Source: Pseudobdellovibrionaceae bacterium
GTDB taxonomy: Bacteria > Bdellovibrionota > Bdellovibrionia > Bdellovibrionales > Bdellovibrionaceae
Length of the DNA: 64,000 bases
Assembly (NCBI GenBank): GCA_030158485.1
Contig: JAOASS010000014.1
Location: 49,367-113,366, forward strand
Reading direction: 5' to 3'
Shown: positions 18,514 to 26,618 of the stretch, one piece after another
Layout of the letters: every line of letters begins with the position of its first letter
How positions within the stretch are numbered: the stretch's first letter is position 1
Position numbers and translations under genes: made by a program
The notes under the pieces: generated by a model
Database searches by the model: none
Seen by the model: the letters and a program-made list of their open reading frames with translations, nothing else
What the model was told of the DNA's origin: nothing

Positions 18514-20361
18514 ATGCCAAAACAATTTATTTTTCTCACTTTATTTGCGGCAAGCTTCTTAACTGCTTGTTTGAAAGAGTCCACTGCCGCTTCGAGCAAA
18601 AATCGAATTCTACAACAAATCCAGTCTTCAGAGCAAAAACCAGTTCAAAATTCGCAGCACTTAGCTTGTGCCACTGATACTTGTGGGTCGGCAGCCAAAC
18701 TCCCCTACTTGTCTGTTAAGCCCCAGGAAGTCGATGTTCATCTTTATAAAAAAAATCTAGAACATATTTTGCAAGAATATTTAGATTTGCAAAAAGATTC
18801 TCTTCAATTCAAAAGCAAGGTTCTTCAAGATTTTAGCGCGATGCAAATACACAGTCTATCGGACTCGAATTTAGTTTTAATTAATTTTTTACTTTTCGTT
18901 CAGTATGATGGGGCTGTTTCAAGTGCTCTGAAATTTGCAAATAATCGAATACAAGTAGATGTTGAAAGCCTGAAAAAAGAACTTGAAAAAGTAAGTTTAG
19001 TTGACGTCGGGCAAATACGTTGGATCACAACAACGGCGAAATTAATTTTTGAGTCCCAGTTCTTTTATGAGAATTGGTATTTGAGCCAGTTTCCACTAGA
19101 AATTTTTGTGCAAAAAAAATATCCCGAACTTCAAATTTTAGATGCCTTATCTGCTGAAGCTAAAACACTCTTGGAGACCCAAAACCGATTTATTGAAAAC
19201 TATCCCCTTTTGGAAGATGGCGCAGATTCTACTCTTGCCGTTCTTAAGAAAGCGATTTCGAAGCAGCCCTTATCGCCCGATGAAAAAAAAGAATTTATTT
19301 TGTCTCGACTCACTTTATCAATTTATCGAGATATACTGCCTCATGGTTCATGGAGAAGTCATTTTACGAAAAGTCCTTTTATCATCAACCAGATTATTCA
19401 AGATTCCTTAGCAAAATATCAAAAGTCTTTAAAGTATTCTAATGACAAAACAAAAATGCAAAAAGATTTTCAAACTGTTAGCTTTGAATGTAGCTACCAT
19501 CTCTTGAACAAAATTGCAGCGTCACCGACACTTCAACAGAATAATCGATTCAGAAATAGAATTCAAAATTTAAAATCCGAAAGTCTTAAAATTATCAACT
19601 CAAACTATAAATCACCTGAAGTCCTACAAGCTTTAGATCAAGTAAAGCTCATTTTACCACCAACAAAAGATGAAACAGTGACTGGTCAGATCAGGTCTTT
19701 TTTGCACGAAATAAAATCGACTAAAAAAATGATCGAAAGAATTAAAAAATTCAATTTTAATAATCAAGATGACAAAGAAACTGTTCTTTTGATGCTTGTC
19801 GGTTCATCCATTTCTTCAACTATTTCAACAGATGAAAATGTTTTTATCGATGTCAAAGAATACTGCGAAGAACAAAGCCCTGAAACGATTTCGGACGCAG
19901 CTTACACAAACTACCAAGTCGTCAACGTGGGCTGGAGATCCGTGCTTTATCCTGAATACGGGCTTGGAATTGCGGCCCATGAAATCGGCCACGTTCTTTC
20001 AACTGCGGACGCCGCACAAGGTTCCCAATCTCAATTCACAAAAGTAAAAGCCTGTTTGTCACAGAACCAAAATGGCTCGACAAATTTCGTGGAAGAAGAT
20101 TTTGCAGATTTATTTGCAGCTCAAATCATAAAACAACAACCGCAAGCTCATTCAAATTATTCTTGTCTATTGTTGTCGCAAGAAAGTGGTGAATTTTCAG
20201 AACTTGAGCTGACTTCCTCACACCCGGAAGCGAAGCATTCAAGTAGCTTTTACCGCTTGATTGCCATCGGAAGTCACACCCATAAATTAAGTCCTAGTTG
20301 CCGAGCTGTTAAATTAAATTCAGATAAAGGACATGCACTTAAAAACTGCTGGGGACTCTAA
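18514..20361 (+). CDS. Putative metallopeptidase lipoprotein (HEIGH...E)
   Basis: A lipoprotein signal ending in LTAC predicts an envelope-anchored protein. ATG 18514 was chosen because it gives the lipobox directly after a short hydrophobic core; a TTG six codons upstream is the alternative. The central region is helical. HEIGH lies at 489-493, followed about 33 residues later by an EEDFADLFA segment (E527/E528) that could supply the third zinc ligand, as in gluzincin-type peptidases. Several Cys after residue 40 suggest disulfides. No family was recognised. Like its upstream neighbour it combines export and an HExGH site. Confidence 0.65.
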   Translation: MPKQFIFLTLFAASFLTACLKESTAASSKNRILQQIQSSEQKPVQNSQHLACATDTCGSAAKLPYLSVKPQEVDVHLYKKNLEHILQEYLDLQKDSLQFKSKVLQDFSAMQIHSLSDSNLVLINFLLFVQYDGAVSSALKFANNRIQVDVESLKKELEKVSLVDVGQIRWITTTAKLIFESQFFYENWYLSQFPLEIFVQKKYPELQILDALSAEAKTLLETQNRFIENYPLLEDGADSTLAVLKKAISKQPLSPDEKKEFILSRLTLSIYRDILPHGSWRSHFTKSPFIINQIIQDSLAKYQKSLKYSNDKTKMQKDFQTVSFECSYHLLNKIAASPTLQQNNRFRNRIQNLKSESLKIINSNYKSPEVLQALDQVKLILPPTKDETVTGQIRSFLHEIKSTKKMIERIKKFNFNNQDDKETVLLMLVGSSISSTISTDENVFIDVKEYCEEQSPETISDAAYTNYQVVNVGWRSVLYPEYGLGIAAHEIGHVLSTADAAQGSQSQFTKVKACLSQNQNGSTNFVEEDFADLFAAQIIKQQPQAHSNYSCLLLSQESGEFSELELTSSHPEAKHSSSFYRLIAIGSHTHKLSPSCRAVKLNSDKGHALKNCWGL

Positions 20362-20454
20362 ATTGAAAAAAATTGGCTTAGAAACTGCAATAACGAATAA
20401 ACGACTACAAAGTAGGGGCAAATTGACTCCACTTTTGAATGAAAGGAATTTGTT

Positions 20455-21585
20455 TTGAAAACACACAAAAACCGTTCGAACCACTTACCTCAACTTTTCG
20501 CTCTCACTCTGATCGGAAGTTTAAGCTTTGGACTGATTCTGCCATTTGCGGCTTCGGCTCAAAGCCGATCATTTGGAGTCATCGGTATTGACTCGAATCA
20601 AAATGTAAATTTACCCAGCGATCGTTATGACGACTATGATATTGGACGATATCAAGATTCCTATGACCAAGCAGAACGTCGACTCAGAAATGAAGAAAGA
20701 CGTTTTGAAAGCATCAATCGTGATTACGAACGGGCTGTTGATCGAAAAGAACGCGCTGATAAAAGCTTTCAAGCGGAAGCTCGAAAAGTAGAAATGAATC
20801 AAAAACTGATTCCCGAGCTTGAAAAATCCATCGAAGCAGACAAACAAGTTCTAGCTGGCTTAGAAATTCCTTTAGTTCGCGCTGCAAATGAAGTCCGTGC
20901 GTATCAGACTCGATACGACGAAGCGAAAGCCAATATTGAACATTTCAAAGCTCGTCGCGATAAAGCAAGCCCCAGTGATAAAGTCGCATTGGACAAACTA
21001 ATTGCTGCTCATGAAGCGGCTCTCGTTCATAAGCTCGAGCTTTTAAATACTAAAAAACAAGAGCAGATTCAATTGGAAGCCGTTAATTCTCAAAAGAAGA
21101 ACGCTGTTGAACAAAACACAAAAAAGCTCGAAACAGCAAAGCGCGATCTTGAAATGGCTCAATCTCAAGTTGCTTCTTTGAAACGACAAGCTGAAGAAGC
21201 TCAAAATGAAGTCAAAGAAATGAAACGTGAAGTTGATTTTGCTGCTGATAACTTGCGGACTGAAAGAAGAAATGTTGAAATCGCACTTCGAAATTTAGAT
21301 CGCGTTGAAAGAAATATTTCTGTCGCACGTCAGATTTTAGAAGACCAAGGTCACCGGGATGGTGAAAATGATGGCCGCAGAGAATGCTTTGAGCTGACTC
21401 GCGAAGCTTCAAGTGAATCTACAAACTTGCGTCCACAAGGTCGCTTTTCAAATAACGGTGACGACCGTTATTACAATCCCAGAAGAATTTCAGTGCCTCA
21501 TGATCGTCTCACGCGTTTTTATCCAGATGCCTACGACCGTGGGTACCGCGATGAATTGGATCGAAACTGTCGAATCGGTTTTTAA
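20455..21585 (+). CDS. Exported coiled-coil hypothetical protein, TTG start
   Basis: A signal peptide (about 1-35, ending ASA) is followed by a long charged coiled coil (about 70-300) and a Cys-containing, Arg/Asp/Tyr-rich C-terminus with GHRDGENDGRRECF and AYDRGYRDELDRNC, which look like two halves of a repeated motif. TTG is the start because AAAGGA lies seven bases upstream and no ATG is available before the signal peptide. It is probably a periplasmic or surface structural protein. Its family is unknown. A strong intrinsic terminator follows. Confidence 0.7.
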   Translation: MKTHKNRSNHLPQLFALTLIGSLSFGLILPFAASAQSRSFGVIGIDSNQNVNLPSDRYDDYDIGRYQDSYDQAERRLRNEERRFESINRDYERAVDRKERADKSFQAEARKVEMNQKLIPELEKSIEADKQVLAGLEIPLVRAANEVRAYQTRYDEAKANIEHFKARRDKASPSDKVALDKLIAAHEAALVHKLELLNTKKQEQIQLEAVNSQKKNAVEQNTKKLETAKRDLEMAQSQVASLKRQAEEAQNEVKEMKREVDFAADNLRTERRNVEIALRNLDRVERNISVARQILEDQGHRDGENDGRRECFELTREASSESTNLRPQGRFSNNGDDRYYNPRRISVPHDRLTRFYPDAYDRGYRDELDRNCRIGF

Positions 21586-21611
21586 GGATATCACAAGTTT
21601 TGTTTGAAATT

Positions 21612-21648
21612 AAAACCTGGGCTTCATGACATGGAGCTCAGGTTTTTT
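21612..21648 (+). terminator. Rho-independent terminator after the exported coiled-coil gene
   Basis: CCTGGGCTTCAT (21616-21627) pairs with ATGGAGCTCAGG (21631-21642) as a 12-bp stem with two G-U wobbles around a GAC loop. Six T follow, and four A precede the stem. The wobbles favour the plus-strand transcript, matching the orientation of the preceding gene. Confidence 0.85.
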
Positions 21649-21773
21649 AGTTTTTAAAAAACCTGCAATTTGCGTCAGTCCCCTGTAGTTTCTGCTGTCC
21701 ACAATCCTAACACTCGAAAGTCGCCCAGAATCACGCTATGACTTAAGGCCAAGGGCTAAACGGGGGTTTTCAA

Positions 21774-22259
21774 ATGAAATCAATGATCGTCACAATGGCT
21801 TTCTTTATGACAACGGTTTTACCACAGACAGTTCATGCTGAAAATGCTGACATTAATAATTGCGTTCAGGAAATTCGAAAAAATTGGCTTTCAAAAACAA
21901 GTGTTCATTACAAAGGATACACCCGCGTCGATGAATCTCCCTGTGAACTGATAATGGAATTAGATCAAAATGGATTAACAGTTCAAGGCTTGTCGGAAAA
22001 TACAAATGTGACTTTTGAGTTCCAAAATAGGACTTTGGGCAAAAGTCGAAGTCTTCAAACTTGCCGAGTCGATCAGGAAAAAATTCATTTTGCATTTGAA
22101 GAAAGAACAACTGGTAGCTTCGAAAAAAGAGATCGTTTCCAGATGACTCTTCTCAAGCGAGACGGAAATAAAATGAGCTTGATCTTAAATAAACAAGAAA
22201 ACAAAATCTTAAGGCCTTTACAGAAAAGCAGTCTGATCTGTCATTTAACAAAATTCTAG
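21774..22259 (+). CDS. Small exported hypothetical protein
   Basis: A 161-residue protein with a signal peptide (MKSMIVTMAFFMTTVLPQTVHA) and a beta-rich mature domain containing four Cys, which could form two disulfides in the periplasm. No family was recognised. The ATG is preceded by a G-rich ribosome site (GGGGG, eight bases upstream). Its stop codon lies two bases from the 3' end of a convergent small gene, leaving no room for a terminator between them. Confidence 0.65.
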   Translation: MKSMIVTMAFFMTTVLPQTVHAENADINNCVQEIRKNWLSKTSVHYKGYTRVDESPCELIMELDQNGLTVQGLSENTNVTFEFQNRTLGKSRSLQTCRVDQEKIHFAFEERTTGSFEKRDRFQMTLLKRDGNKMSLILNKQENKILRPLQKSSLICHLTKF

Positions 22260-22260
22260 A

Positions 22261-22488
22261 TTATTCTTCTGTACGCAGACCTGCTGATTTCAATTCATTT
22301 GTCATAAAGTGAAATCGTTTTTGTAGATCTTCAACAAGTGCCAATCGAGTTCTAAATTCTTCTTCTAATGTCGAAAATGAAACGGGCACATCCGCCATTT
22401 CATGATAAGCCGCAAAGTGAACTGCATGAGAAATTTCAATTTTTTGTTGAACTTCAACTGAATTACTATTGATTATATTTTGCTTCAC
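22261..22488 (-). CDS. Small hypothetical protein, GTG start
   Basis: A short cytoplasmic helical protein of about 75 residues, beginning VKQNIINSNSVEV, without motifs. GTG 22488 was chosen because a perfect AGGAG sits seven bases upstream. The open frame continues 34 codons further to a GTG at 22590 that has no ribosome site, so the longer version cannot be excluded. It is convergent with the exported protein ending at 22259. The function is unknown. Confidence 0.5.
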   Translation of the reverse strand: MKQNIINSNSVEVQQKIEISHAVHFAAYHEMADVPVSFSTLEEEFRTRLALVEDLQKRFHFMTNELKSAGLRTEE

Positions 22489-22632
22489 TTGGGTTCTCCT
22501 GTATTGGTCAACCGCATAATTTGTCGGCTTTCCAGTTTTTTTTTCAAAAGCCCCGACACACAAGTCTAGAAAGGCTTTGTTAACATCCACAACTTAAATA
22601 AACTGACATGAGTTTTTTACACGTCCTCTTTG

Positions 22633-23244
22633 TTAATACTCACACTGCAAACTTGCTAAATCTGTTTCCTGTAATTGATTGCGATCGTGGTTAGCTTTTA
22701 AATAGGTCGCCATCACACTTGGAGACGCGTCATTATGACGCAAGCCTATAACGTGACCGAGCTCATGCAGCAAAAGAGCTTGAATACTAATCGCTTGCGG
22801 ATTTGAAACCGAATCCGTCACATAGAATTGATAGTTTTGTCCGTTGATTCGAATATCAGCTTCTTGAATTTGATCACCCACCCAGTAAAGTGAAGTGCGA
22901 GCTTGTTCAGAAGCTTTTTCTGTTTCCCAAGTTGAGCTTAAATAAATCACATTCTTGCCATCACGAACTGGAGACCCACCAGCTAGCCTCAGGGATTCAA
23001 TCGTTATGAGTTGTCGCCGATGAGCTTTGTTCCAGCTTTCAGCTGCAGCTCGAATTCCAATTTCATAATCAGCAGGAATTGAAGCGTGAAGAAATAGCTT
23101 AATCGGTGAATTTTGCTTCCAAGAAACTCTTTCACCATAAACATTTTGAACATAACCACAATCTTTTTGAGCTTTTGGTTTTGCGCAACTCGCAAGAATC
23201 AAAATAAGATACATTAAAAAAACTAAACGTAGGCCAGTCGTCAA
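22633..23244 (-). CDS. Matrixin-like zinc metalloprotease lipoprotein (M10/M12 type)
   Basis: This appears to be a metzincin-type peptidase. HELGHVIGLRH gives three zinc-binding His and the catalytic Glu (about residues 160-170), and the Met-turn VMATYL follows about eight residues later. A lipobox (LASC, Cys about 20) anchors it to the envelope. TTG 23244 was taken as the start because AGGAG lies ten bases upstream; an in-frame GTG at 23286 and ATG at 23277 would lengthen the N-terminus. The substrate is unknown. It is one of three zinc-protease-like exported proteins within 7 kb. Confidence 0.8.
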   Translation of the reverse strand: MTTGLRLVFLMYLILILASCAKPKAQKDCGYVQNVYGERVSWKQNSPIKLFLHASIPADYEIGIRAAAESWNKAHRRQLITIESLRLAGGSPVRDGKNVIYLSSTWETEKASEQARTSLYWVGDQIQEADIRINGQNYQFYVTDSVSNPQAISIQALLLHELGHVIGLRHNDASPSVMATYLKANHDRNQLQETDLASLQCEY

Positions 23245-23430
23245 ATGCTCAAGTCTCCTGATACTCTTCGCTATCATACTCTTCACTATCGCAAGATGAA
23301 GACCGCCTGATTTCAGGTTTAAATCGATCCTAACTTGACAGCCCTTAGCCGAATTGAATCTTAAAAACCAAGTATTGGGCTAACAATTTAAAATGATTAA
23401 AGAAAATGCTGACTAATTTATCGACACCCC

Positions 23431-23458
23431 AAAAGCCCCGAAAGAGTCCTCTCGAGGC
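23431..23458 (-). terminator. Intrinsic terminator-like hairpin of the candidate RNA
   Basis: Read on the minus strand, GCCTCGAGAG pairs with CTTTCGGGGC-type sequence as a 10-bp stem (two G-U wobbles) around GACT, followed by four T. On the plus strand the wobbles become C-A mismatches and no T-tract follows, which argues for a minus-strand transcript. Confidence 0.55.
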
Positions 23459-23698
23459 ACCGCAAGCGCTTCACCACGAGACACTCTCTCGAAACAACAT
23501 AGGGACATGATATGCGGGGGGATGTCTCAAGCTCACAAGTTCCCGCGCGCGGAAGGCCGGCGGGGTTTTTGAATCCCTGGCTCCCTAGGTAGGCTTGTGT
23601 TGGTGGGCGAATCAGCTTCTGTCTTGAGCTCCCGATTGGGAAGAAGCTGGGCGTGTCTTACTAATCTAGCTAAGCACAGCTCGTGCCATGCCATTTTA
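23431..23698 (-). ncRNA. Candidate structured non-coding RNA, family unknown
   Basis: The 562 bases between 23287 and 23848 contain no credible gene but are much more GC-rich than their surroundings and full of hairpins. On the minus strand a promoter-like TTGGCA-18-GATAAT (23729-23734 and 23705-23710) would start transcription near 23698. Hairpins follow: CAGCTTCT...AGAAGCTG enclosing CCC-aatc-GGG, then CCCGC...GCGGG, and CGAGA...TCTCG. A 10-bp stem with tetraloop GACT (23435-23458) and then TTTT would end the RNA. I could not match RNase P RNA, tmRNA, SRP RNA or a c-di-GMP riboswitch core. Confidence 0.5.
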
Positions 23699-23704
23699 TT
23701 TAAT

Positions 23705-23734
23705 ATTATCAAATCTTTATCTCACCAGTGCCAA
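23705..23734 (-). promoter_or_regulatory. Sigma-70-like promoter of the candidate RNA
   Basis: TTGGCA (23729-23734, five of six consensus bases) and GATAAT (23705-23710, five of six) are 18 bases apart on the minus strand. They face the GC-rich gene-free segment. The start site would be near 23698. Confidence 0.5.
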
Positions 23735-23848
23735 ACTGGACCTAGGCCCTTCTCAATGAAAAGGTGCAGAATCGCCCCACCGAATCAATCCCATCAGAGC
23801 ACTGGACAAAACCGCCGCAAAGCTTTTAAGTCAAAAAAAGGGAGTAAA

Positions 23849-24418
23849 ATGAAAAATTTTATTTTGAGTCTCAGTTTTTTGGTAGTTCTTGCAAGCTGCT
23901 CTTCGAACCCTCACAAAGCAGAAAAAGTCGAAACAAAAATCGATAACAAAAGTGAAATCACAAGCGATACTGCGATCGGCATCAAAGAAGGAAATCTTGT
24001 TGTTCAACGAAAAGTTGAAATGAACGAAGAAGTTCGCAGACTTCAAAATGAAGTTTTCGAACTTGAAGACCGCGTATATGGAAACAGAAAGTATGGATCT
24101 CTGGGGCTTTACGGTGTTTTAAGACAATGTAAAATTGATTTATCAGATCCGAAACAAGGCGGTGACGGAAAAGTCAAATGGACAGAGCCTCTTGATCGCA
24201 TCACCGATAAAGAAGATGAATGGAAAATAGGTTTAGATGAAAAAAATAAACTCGTTGGTTTAAGTGAAGAGTTTTTAAAAGATCGAATCGAAAGATTCCG
24301 GGGCTACAAAAAAATCTTGATGCAACGGCAAGACGAATATGAAGAAAAAGTCCAAATCTGCAAAGCCGAATTAAAATCCCAAAAGTCAAAAATTCCGCCA
24401 ACGACAACTGATCTTTGA
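23849..24418 (+). CDS. Small lipoprotein, helical
   Basis: A 189-residue protein with a lipobox (VLASC, Cys17) and a highly charged, mostly helical body including a heptad-like stretch (EVRRLQNEVFELEDRV). ATG 23849 with GGGAG upstream is the start. The open frame extends 84 codons further 5' through the GC-rich RNA-like segment, but that part has no protein character. No family was recognised; it is probably an envelope protein. Confidence 0.75.
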   Translation: MKNFILSLSFLVVLASCSSNPHKAEKVETKIDNKSEITSDTAIGIKEGNLVVQRKVEMNEEVRRLQNEVFELEDRVYGNRKYGSLGLYGVLRQCKIDLSDPKQGGDGKVKWTEPLDRITDKEDEWKIGLDEKNKLVGLSEEFLKDRIERFRGYKKILMQRQDEYEEKVQICKAELKSQKSKIPPTTTDL

Positions 24419-24495
24419 AAGTCGGCTTGCGAAGATCTGGACAGAAATGTTTTTTTTCAAAGTTCGAAACGAATTGTCACAAAATCGTTCAGAAC

Positions 24496-25404
24496 TTAAT
24501 TCAGACTGTTTTTATAAAGATGATTCTTCAAATGGGTTAATTCTTCGATTTCAATCAAGTAAGGTCGGCCACAGACCTGACAAGTCACATCTGCTTTTTC
24601 ATTCTTTCTAATCATATCCTCTAATTCTGCAAGTCCTAAAGTTTCCAAAGCTCGGACCACTCGATCTTTCGTACAAGGGCAAGTGTAAGTCAGAGGAAAA
24701 TTATGCTCGAGTTCCATAAAAGGAATGCCCTGGAAATAAGGTTTTACAAGATCTACTGATTGGGCTCCATCAAAAAGCATTTGTGAAACAGGAACAAGAT
24801 GGGAATCTGCATTCTTTTGAATTTGATCGATAATCTGATCTTCAACACCTGGCATGACTTCAATAATCACTCCGCCCGCAGATCGAACTTGTCCGTAAGC
24901 ATCTAAATAAACTCCCACTGAAACCAAACTTCTGATTTGATGCGACTGGATCAAGTAGTGAGCAATATCTTCACCAATTTCGCCCGATACTAAATTCACA
25001 GTTCCTTGATGTGGAGTTTTTTGAAAAGGTTGATGCCTTGCCACAGTTAAAGAGCCTTCACCAATTGCCGCTTTTAAATTATATTCGTTGTTGTAATTTT
25101 CGGGTTCGTAGTGAGTCATCGGGCAATAACCCCGAACCTGACCTTCGAAATGGGCTTCTGCATAGATGGCACGAAGAGGTCCCTGGCAACGAATATACAC
25201 TCCCACTTGGTGTCCTTGTTTCTGTTGAGCTGCCATCAACATGGCTCCCACCATGGCCCTTCCGATAGCAAGAGAAGGAAGAGCTTTGGCCCCTTGAAGA
25301 ACCTGCATTTCTCGAACAACAGCAGTGGCATCAACAGCTGCCGCCCGAACAGTGAAGTCATGAGTTACAAAACGCTGAACTCGATTTAAAGAAGATGTAG
25401 ACAT
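24496..25404 (-). CDS. hslO: Redox-regulated chaperone Hsp33
   Basis: A holdase chaperone that is activated by oxidation when its C-terminal zinc site releases Zn and forms disulfides. The 302-residue protein shows the four zinc cysteines C242, C244, C275 and C278 in the C-x-C...C-x-x-C arrangement, with the same spacing as E. coli Hsp33. Its start codon is three bases from the start of the divergent phosphatase-like gene as drawn, which suggests that the other gene may begin further downstream. Confidence 0.95.
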   Translation of the reverse strand: MSTSSLNRVQRFVTHDFTVRAAAVDATAVVREMQVLQGAKALPSLAIGRAMVGAMLMAAQQKQGHQVGVYIRCQGPLRAIYAEAHFEGQVRGYCPMTHYEPENYNNEYNLKAAIGEGSLTVARHQPFQKTPHQGTVNLVSGEIGEDIAHYLIQSHQIRSLVSVGVYLDAYGQVRSAGGVIIEVMPGVEDQIIDQIQKNADSHLVPVSQMLFDGAQSVDLVKPYFQGIPFMELEHNFPLTYTCPCTKDRVVRALETLGLAELEDMIRKNEKADVTCQVCGRPYLIEIEELTHLKNHLYKNSLN

Positions 25405-25407
25405 AGG

Positions 25408-25944
25408 GTGTCAAAATCTCAAATGGTCTTTGCGGAGTCAAGCTTGAGAGCGTTAGCCTTAAAAAATATGATGTGGGTCCTCTTTCGTCACGGTGAAAAA
25501 CAAATCCAAGGCTTCGATCCGGAGCTCACTCCAACTGGCCAAGCGCAGGCCCAAGCTCTTTTAGAGAAAGTGAAAGCTGGAAAGCTTCCCAAACCACATG
25601 CGATTTATGTCTCAACAAAACGTAGAACGGCACAAACTTTAGAGCCTTTGGCCCGCCAGTTTAAAATGAAAACCCAAGTTAAGGCCGAACTCACAGAAAA
25701 AGTTCCCGGAGAAACTCCAGAAAAATTCCGTTTTCGCATACAAGAATTTCTTGTTAAATTACTTTTGCTTCACCAAGATCATGAAGTCATTTACTTGTGC
25801 ACACACTTTGACTGGTTGGAAGAATTTCTGACTGTGATTGAAAGTGATTCGGACTTGTCACGTTTTTCACACTTCACACCCGCACAATACATTTTATTTG
25901 AAAAAAAAGAACTCTGGCATTTTTTGAAAAGTGAAAACGTATGA
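25408..25944 (+). CDS. Histidine phosphatase superfamily protein (SixA/PGM-like)
   Basis: It contains the LFRHGE catalytic-histidine motif (about residues 25-30), the TPTGQAQAQ segment, STKRRTAQT (second Arg), and a second His in CTHFDW near 130. The substrate is not predictable (phosphoprotein or sugar phosphate). The start is uncertain: GTG 25408 is given, but it is three bases from the hslO start and lacks a ribosome site. ATG 25423 or the ATG ATG at 25465-25468, immediately before WVLFRHGE, are alternatives. It overlaps the next gene by ATGA. Confidence 0.8.
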   Translation: MSKSQMVFAESSLRALALKNMMWVLFRHGEKQIQGFDPELTPTGQAQAQALLEKVKAGKLPKPHAIYVSTKRRTAQTLEPLARQFKMKTQVKAELTEKVPGETPEKFRFRIQEFLVKLLLLHQDHEVIYLCTHFDWLEEFLTVIESDSDLSRFSHFTPAQYILFEKKELWHFLKSENV

Positions 25945-26525
25945 AACCTCATCAATACTGGTGCATTGGCAGAAACTTCAGCGATCACGCTGTTGAACTC
26001 GGGAACCCGATACCTGAAAAACCTCTGATTTTTTTAAAAAGCGGAGGCTGTCTTCAGCCAGGTCCCGAACTGAGCTTTCCATTTTTTTGCGGCGAAGTTC
26101 ATCACGAACTCGAAATCGTTTTATTATTAGGAAATAATCTCTACCCCTCCCATTGGACTTTAGGTCTTGATCTCACTGAAAGAAAAATTCAAAGTGAGCT
26201 CAAACAAATGGGACAACCTTGGGAACTCAGCAAATCATTTAAAGGTGCCGTCGCTTTAGGCGCTTGGCAGACAATCAAAAACTTAGATGAATTAGCTGAT
26301 TTAGAATTCACTTTAAAAATCAATGGCGTGATAAAACAACAGGGTTTTGTTTCACACATGACGTTTAGTTTTGATCGACTGATACAGTATTTATATGATC
26401 GCTTCCCCATTGCGCCAGGTGACGCTCTTTTTACAGGAACGCCTGCCGGAGTCGGCCCCCTTAAATCGAAAGATCGTTTAGAAGCTTCAGCTGGGCCCCT
26501 TCAAGTTCAGTGGACAATAAAGTAG
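25941..26525 (+). CDS. Fumarylacetoacetate hydrolase (FAH) family protein
   Basis: FAH/FAHD1-like fold, the family of acylpyruvate hydrolases, oxaloacetate decarboxylases and related enzymes. It shows the opening CIGRNFSDHAVE, the metal-binding HHELEIVLLLG (Glu pair), GLDLTER and the late FTGTPAGVGP motif. At 194 residues it is the compact FAHD1 size. It is translationally coupled to the upstream phosphatase by ATGA. The exact substrate cannot be told from the sequence. Confidence 0.88.
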   Translation: MKPHQYWCIGRNFSDHAVELGNPIPEKPLIFLKSGGCLQPGPELSFPFFCGEVHHELEIVLLLGNNLYPSHWTLGLDLTERKIQSELKQMGQPWELSKSFKGAVALGAWQTIKNLDELADLEFTLKINGVIKQQGFVSHMTFSFDRLIQYLYDRFPIAPGDALFTGTPAGVGPLKSKDRLEASAGPLQVQWTIK

Positions 26526-26590
26526 CTGCCGAGGCCATTAAAAGACCTCACTTGCCCAGTGACAGGCTACCAAAATCGAGTTAATGTTCC

Positions 26591-26613
26591 ACCTCCGTCA
26601 GACTACCGGAGGT
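26591..26613 (+). promoter_or_regulatory. Hairpin sequestering the putA Shine-Dalgarno
   Basis: ACCTCCG (26591-26597) pairs perfectly with CGGAGGT (26607-26613), leaving a nine-base loop. The 3' arm contains GGAGG, the ribosome site of putA, whose ATG is at 26619. Folding would hide the ribosome site, giving a simple means of translational control. Confidence 0.55.
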
Positions 26614-26618
26614 TCTAA

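Noticed and set aside
23431-23698. Known housekeeping RNA (RNase P RNA, tmRNA, SRP RNA or c-di-GMP riboswitch)
   Set aside because: None of the conserved core motifs I know for these families is visible on either strand; family left open rather than guessed.
23597-23848. Open frame continuous with the small lipoprotein, adding 84 N-terminal residues
   Set aside because: The extension lacks protein character, runs through the GC-rich hairpin region, and the ATG at 23849 has a GGGAG ribosome site directly before a lipoprotein signal peptide.
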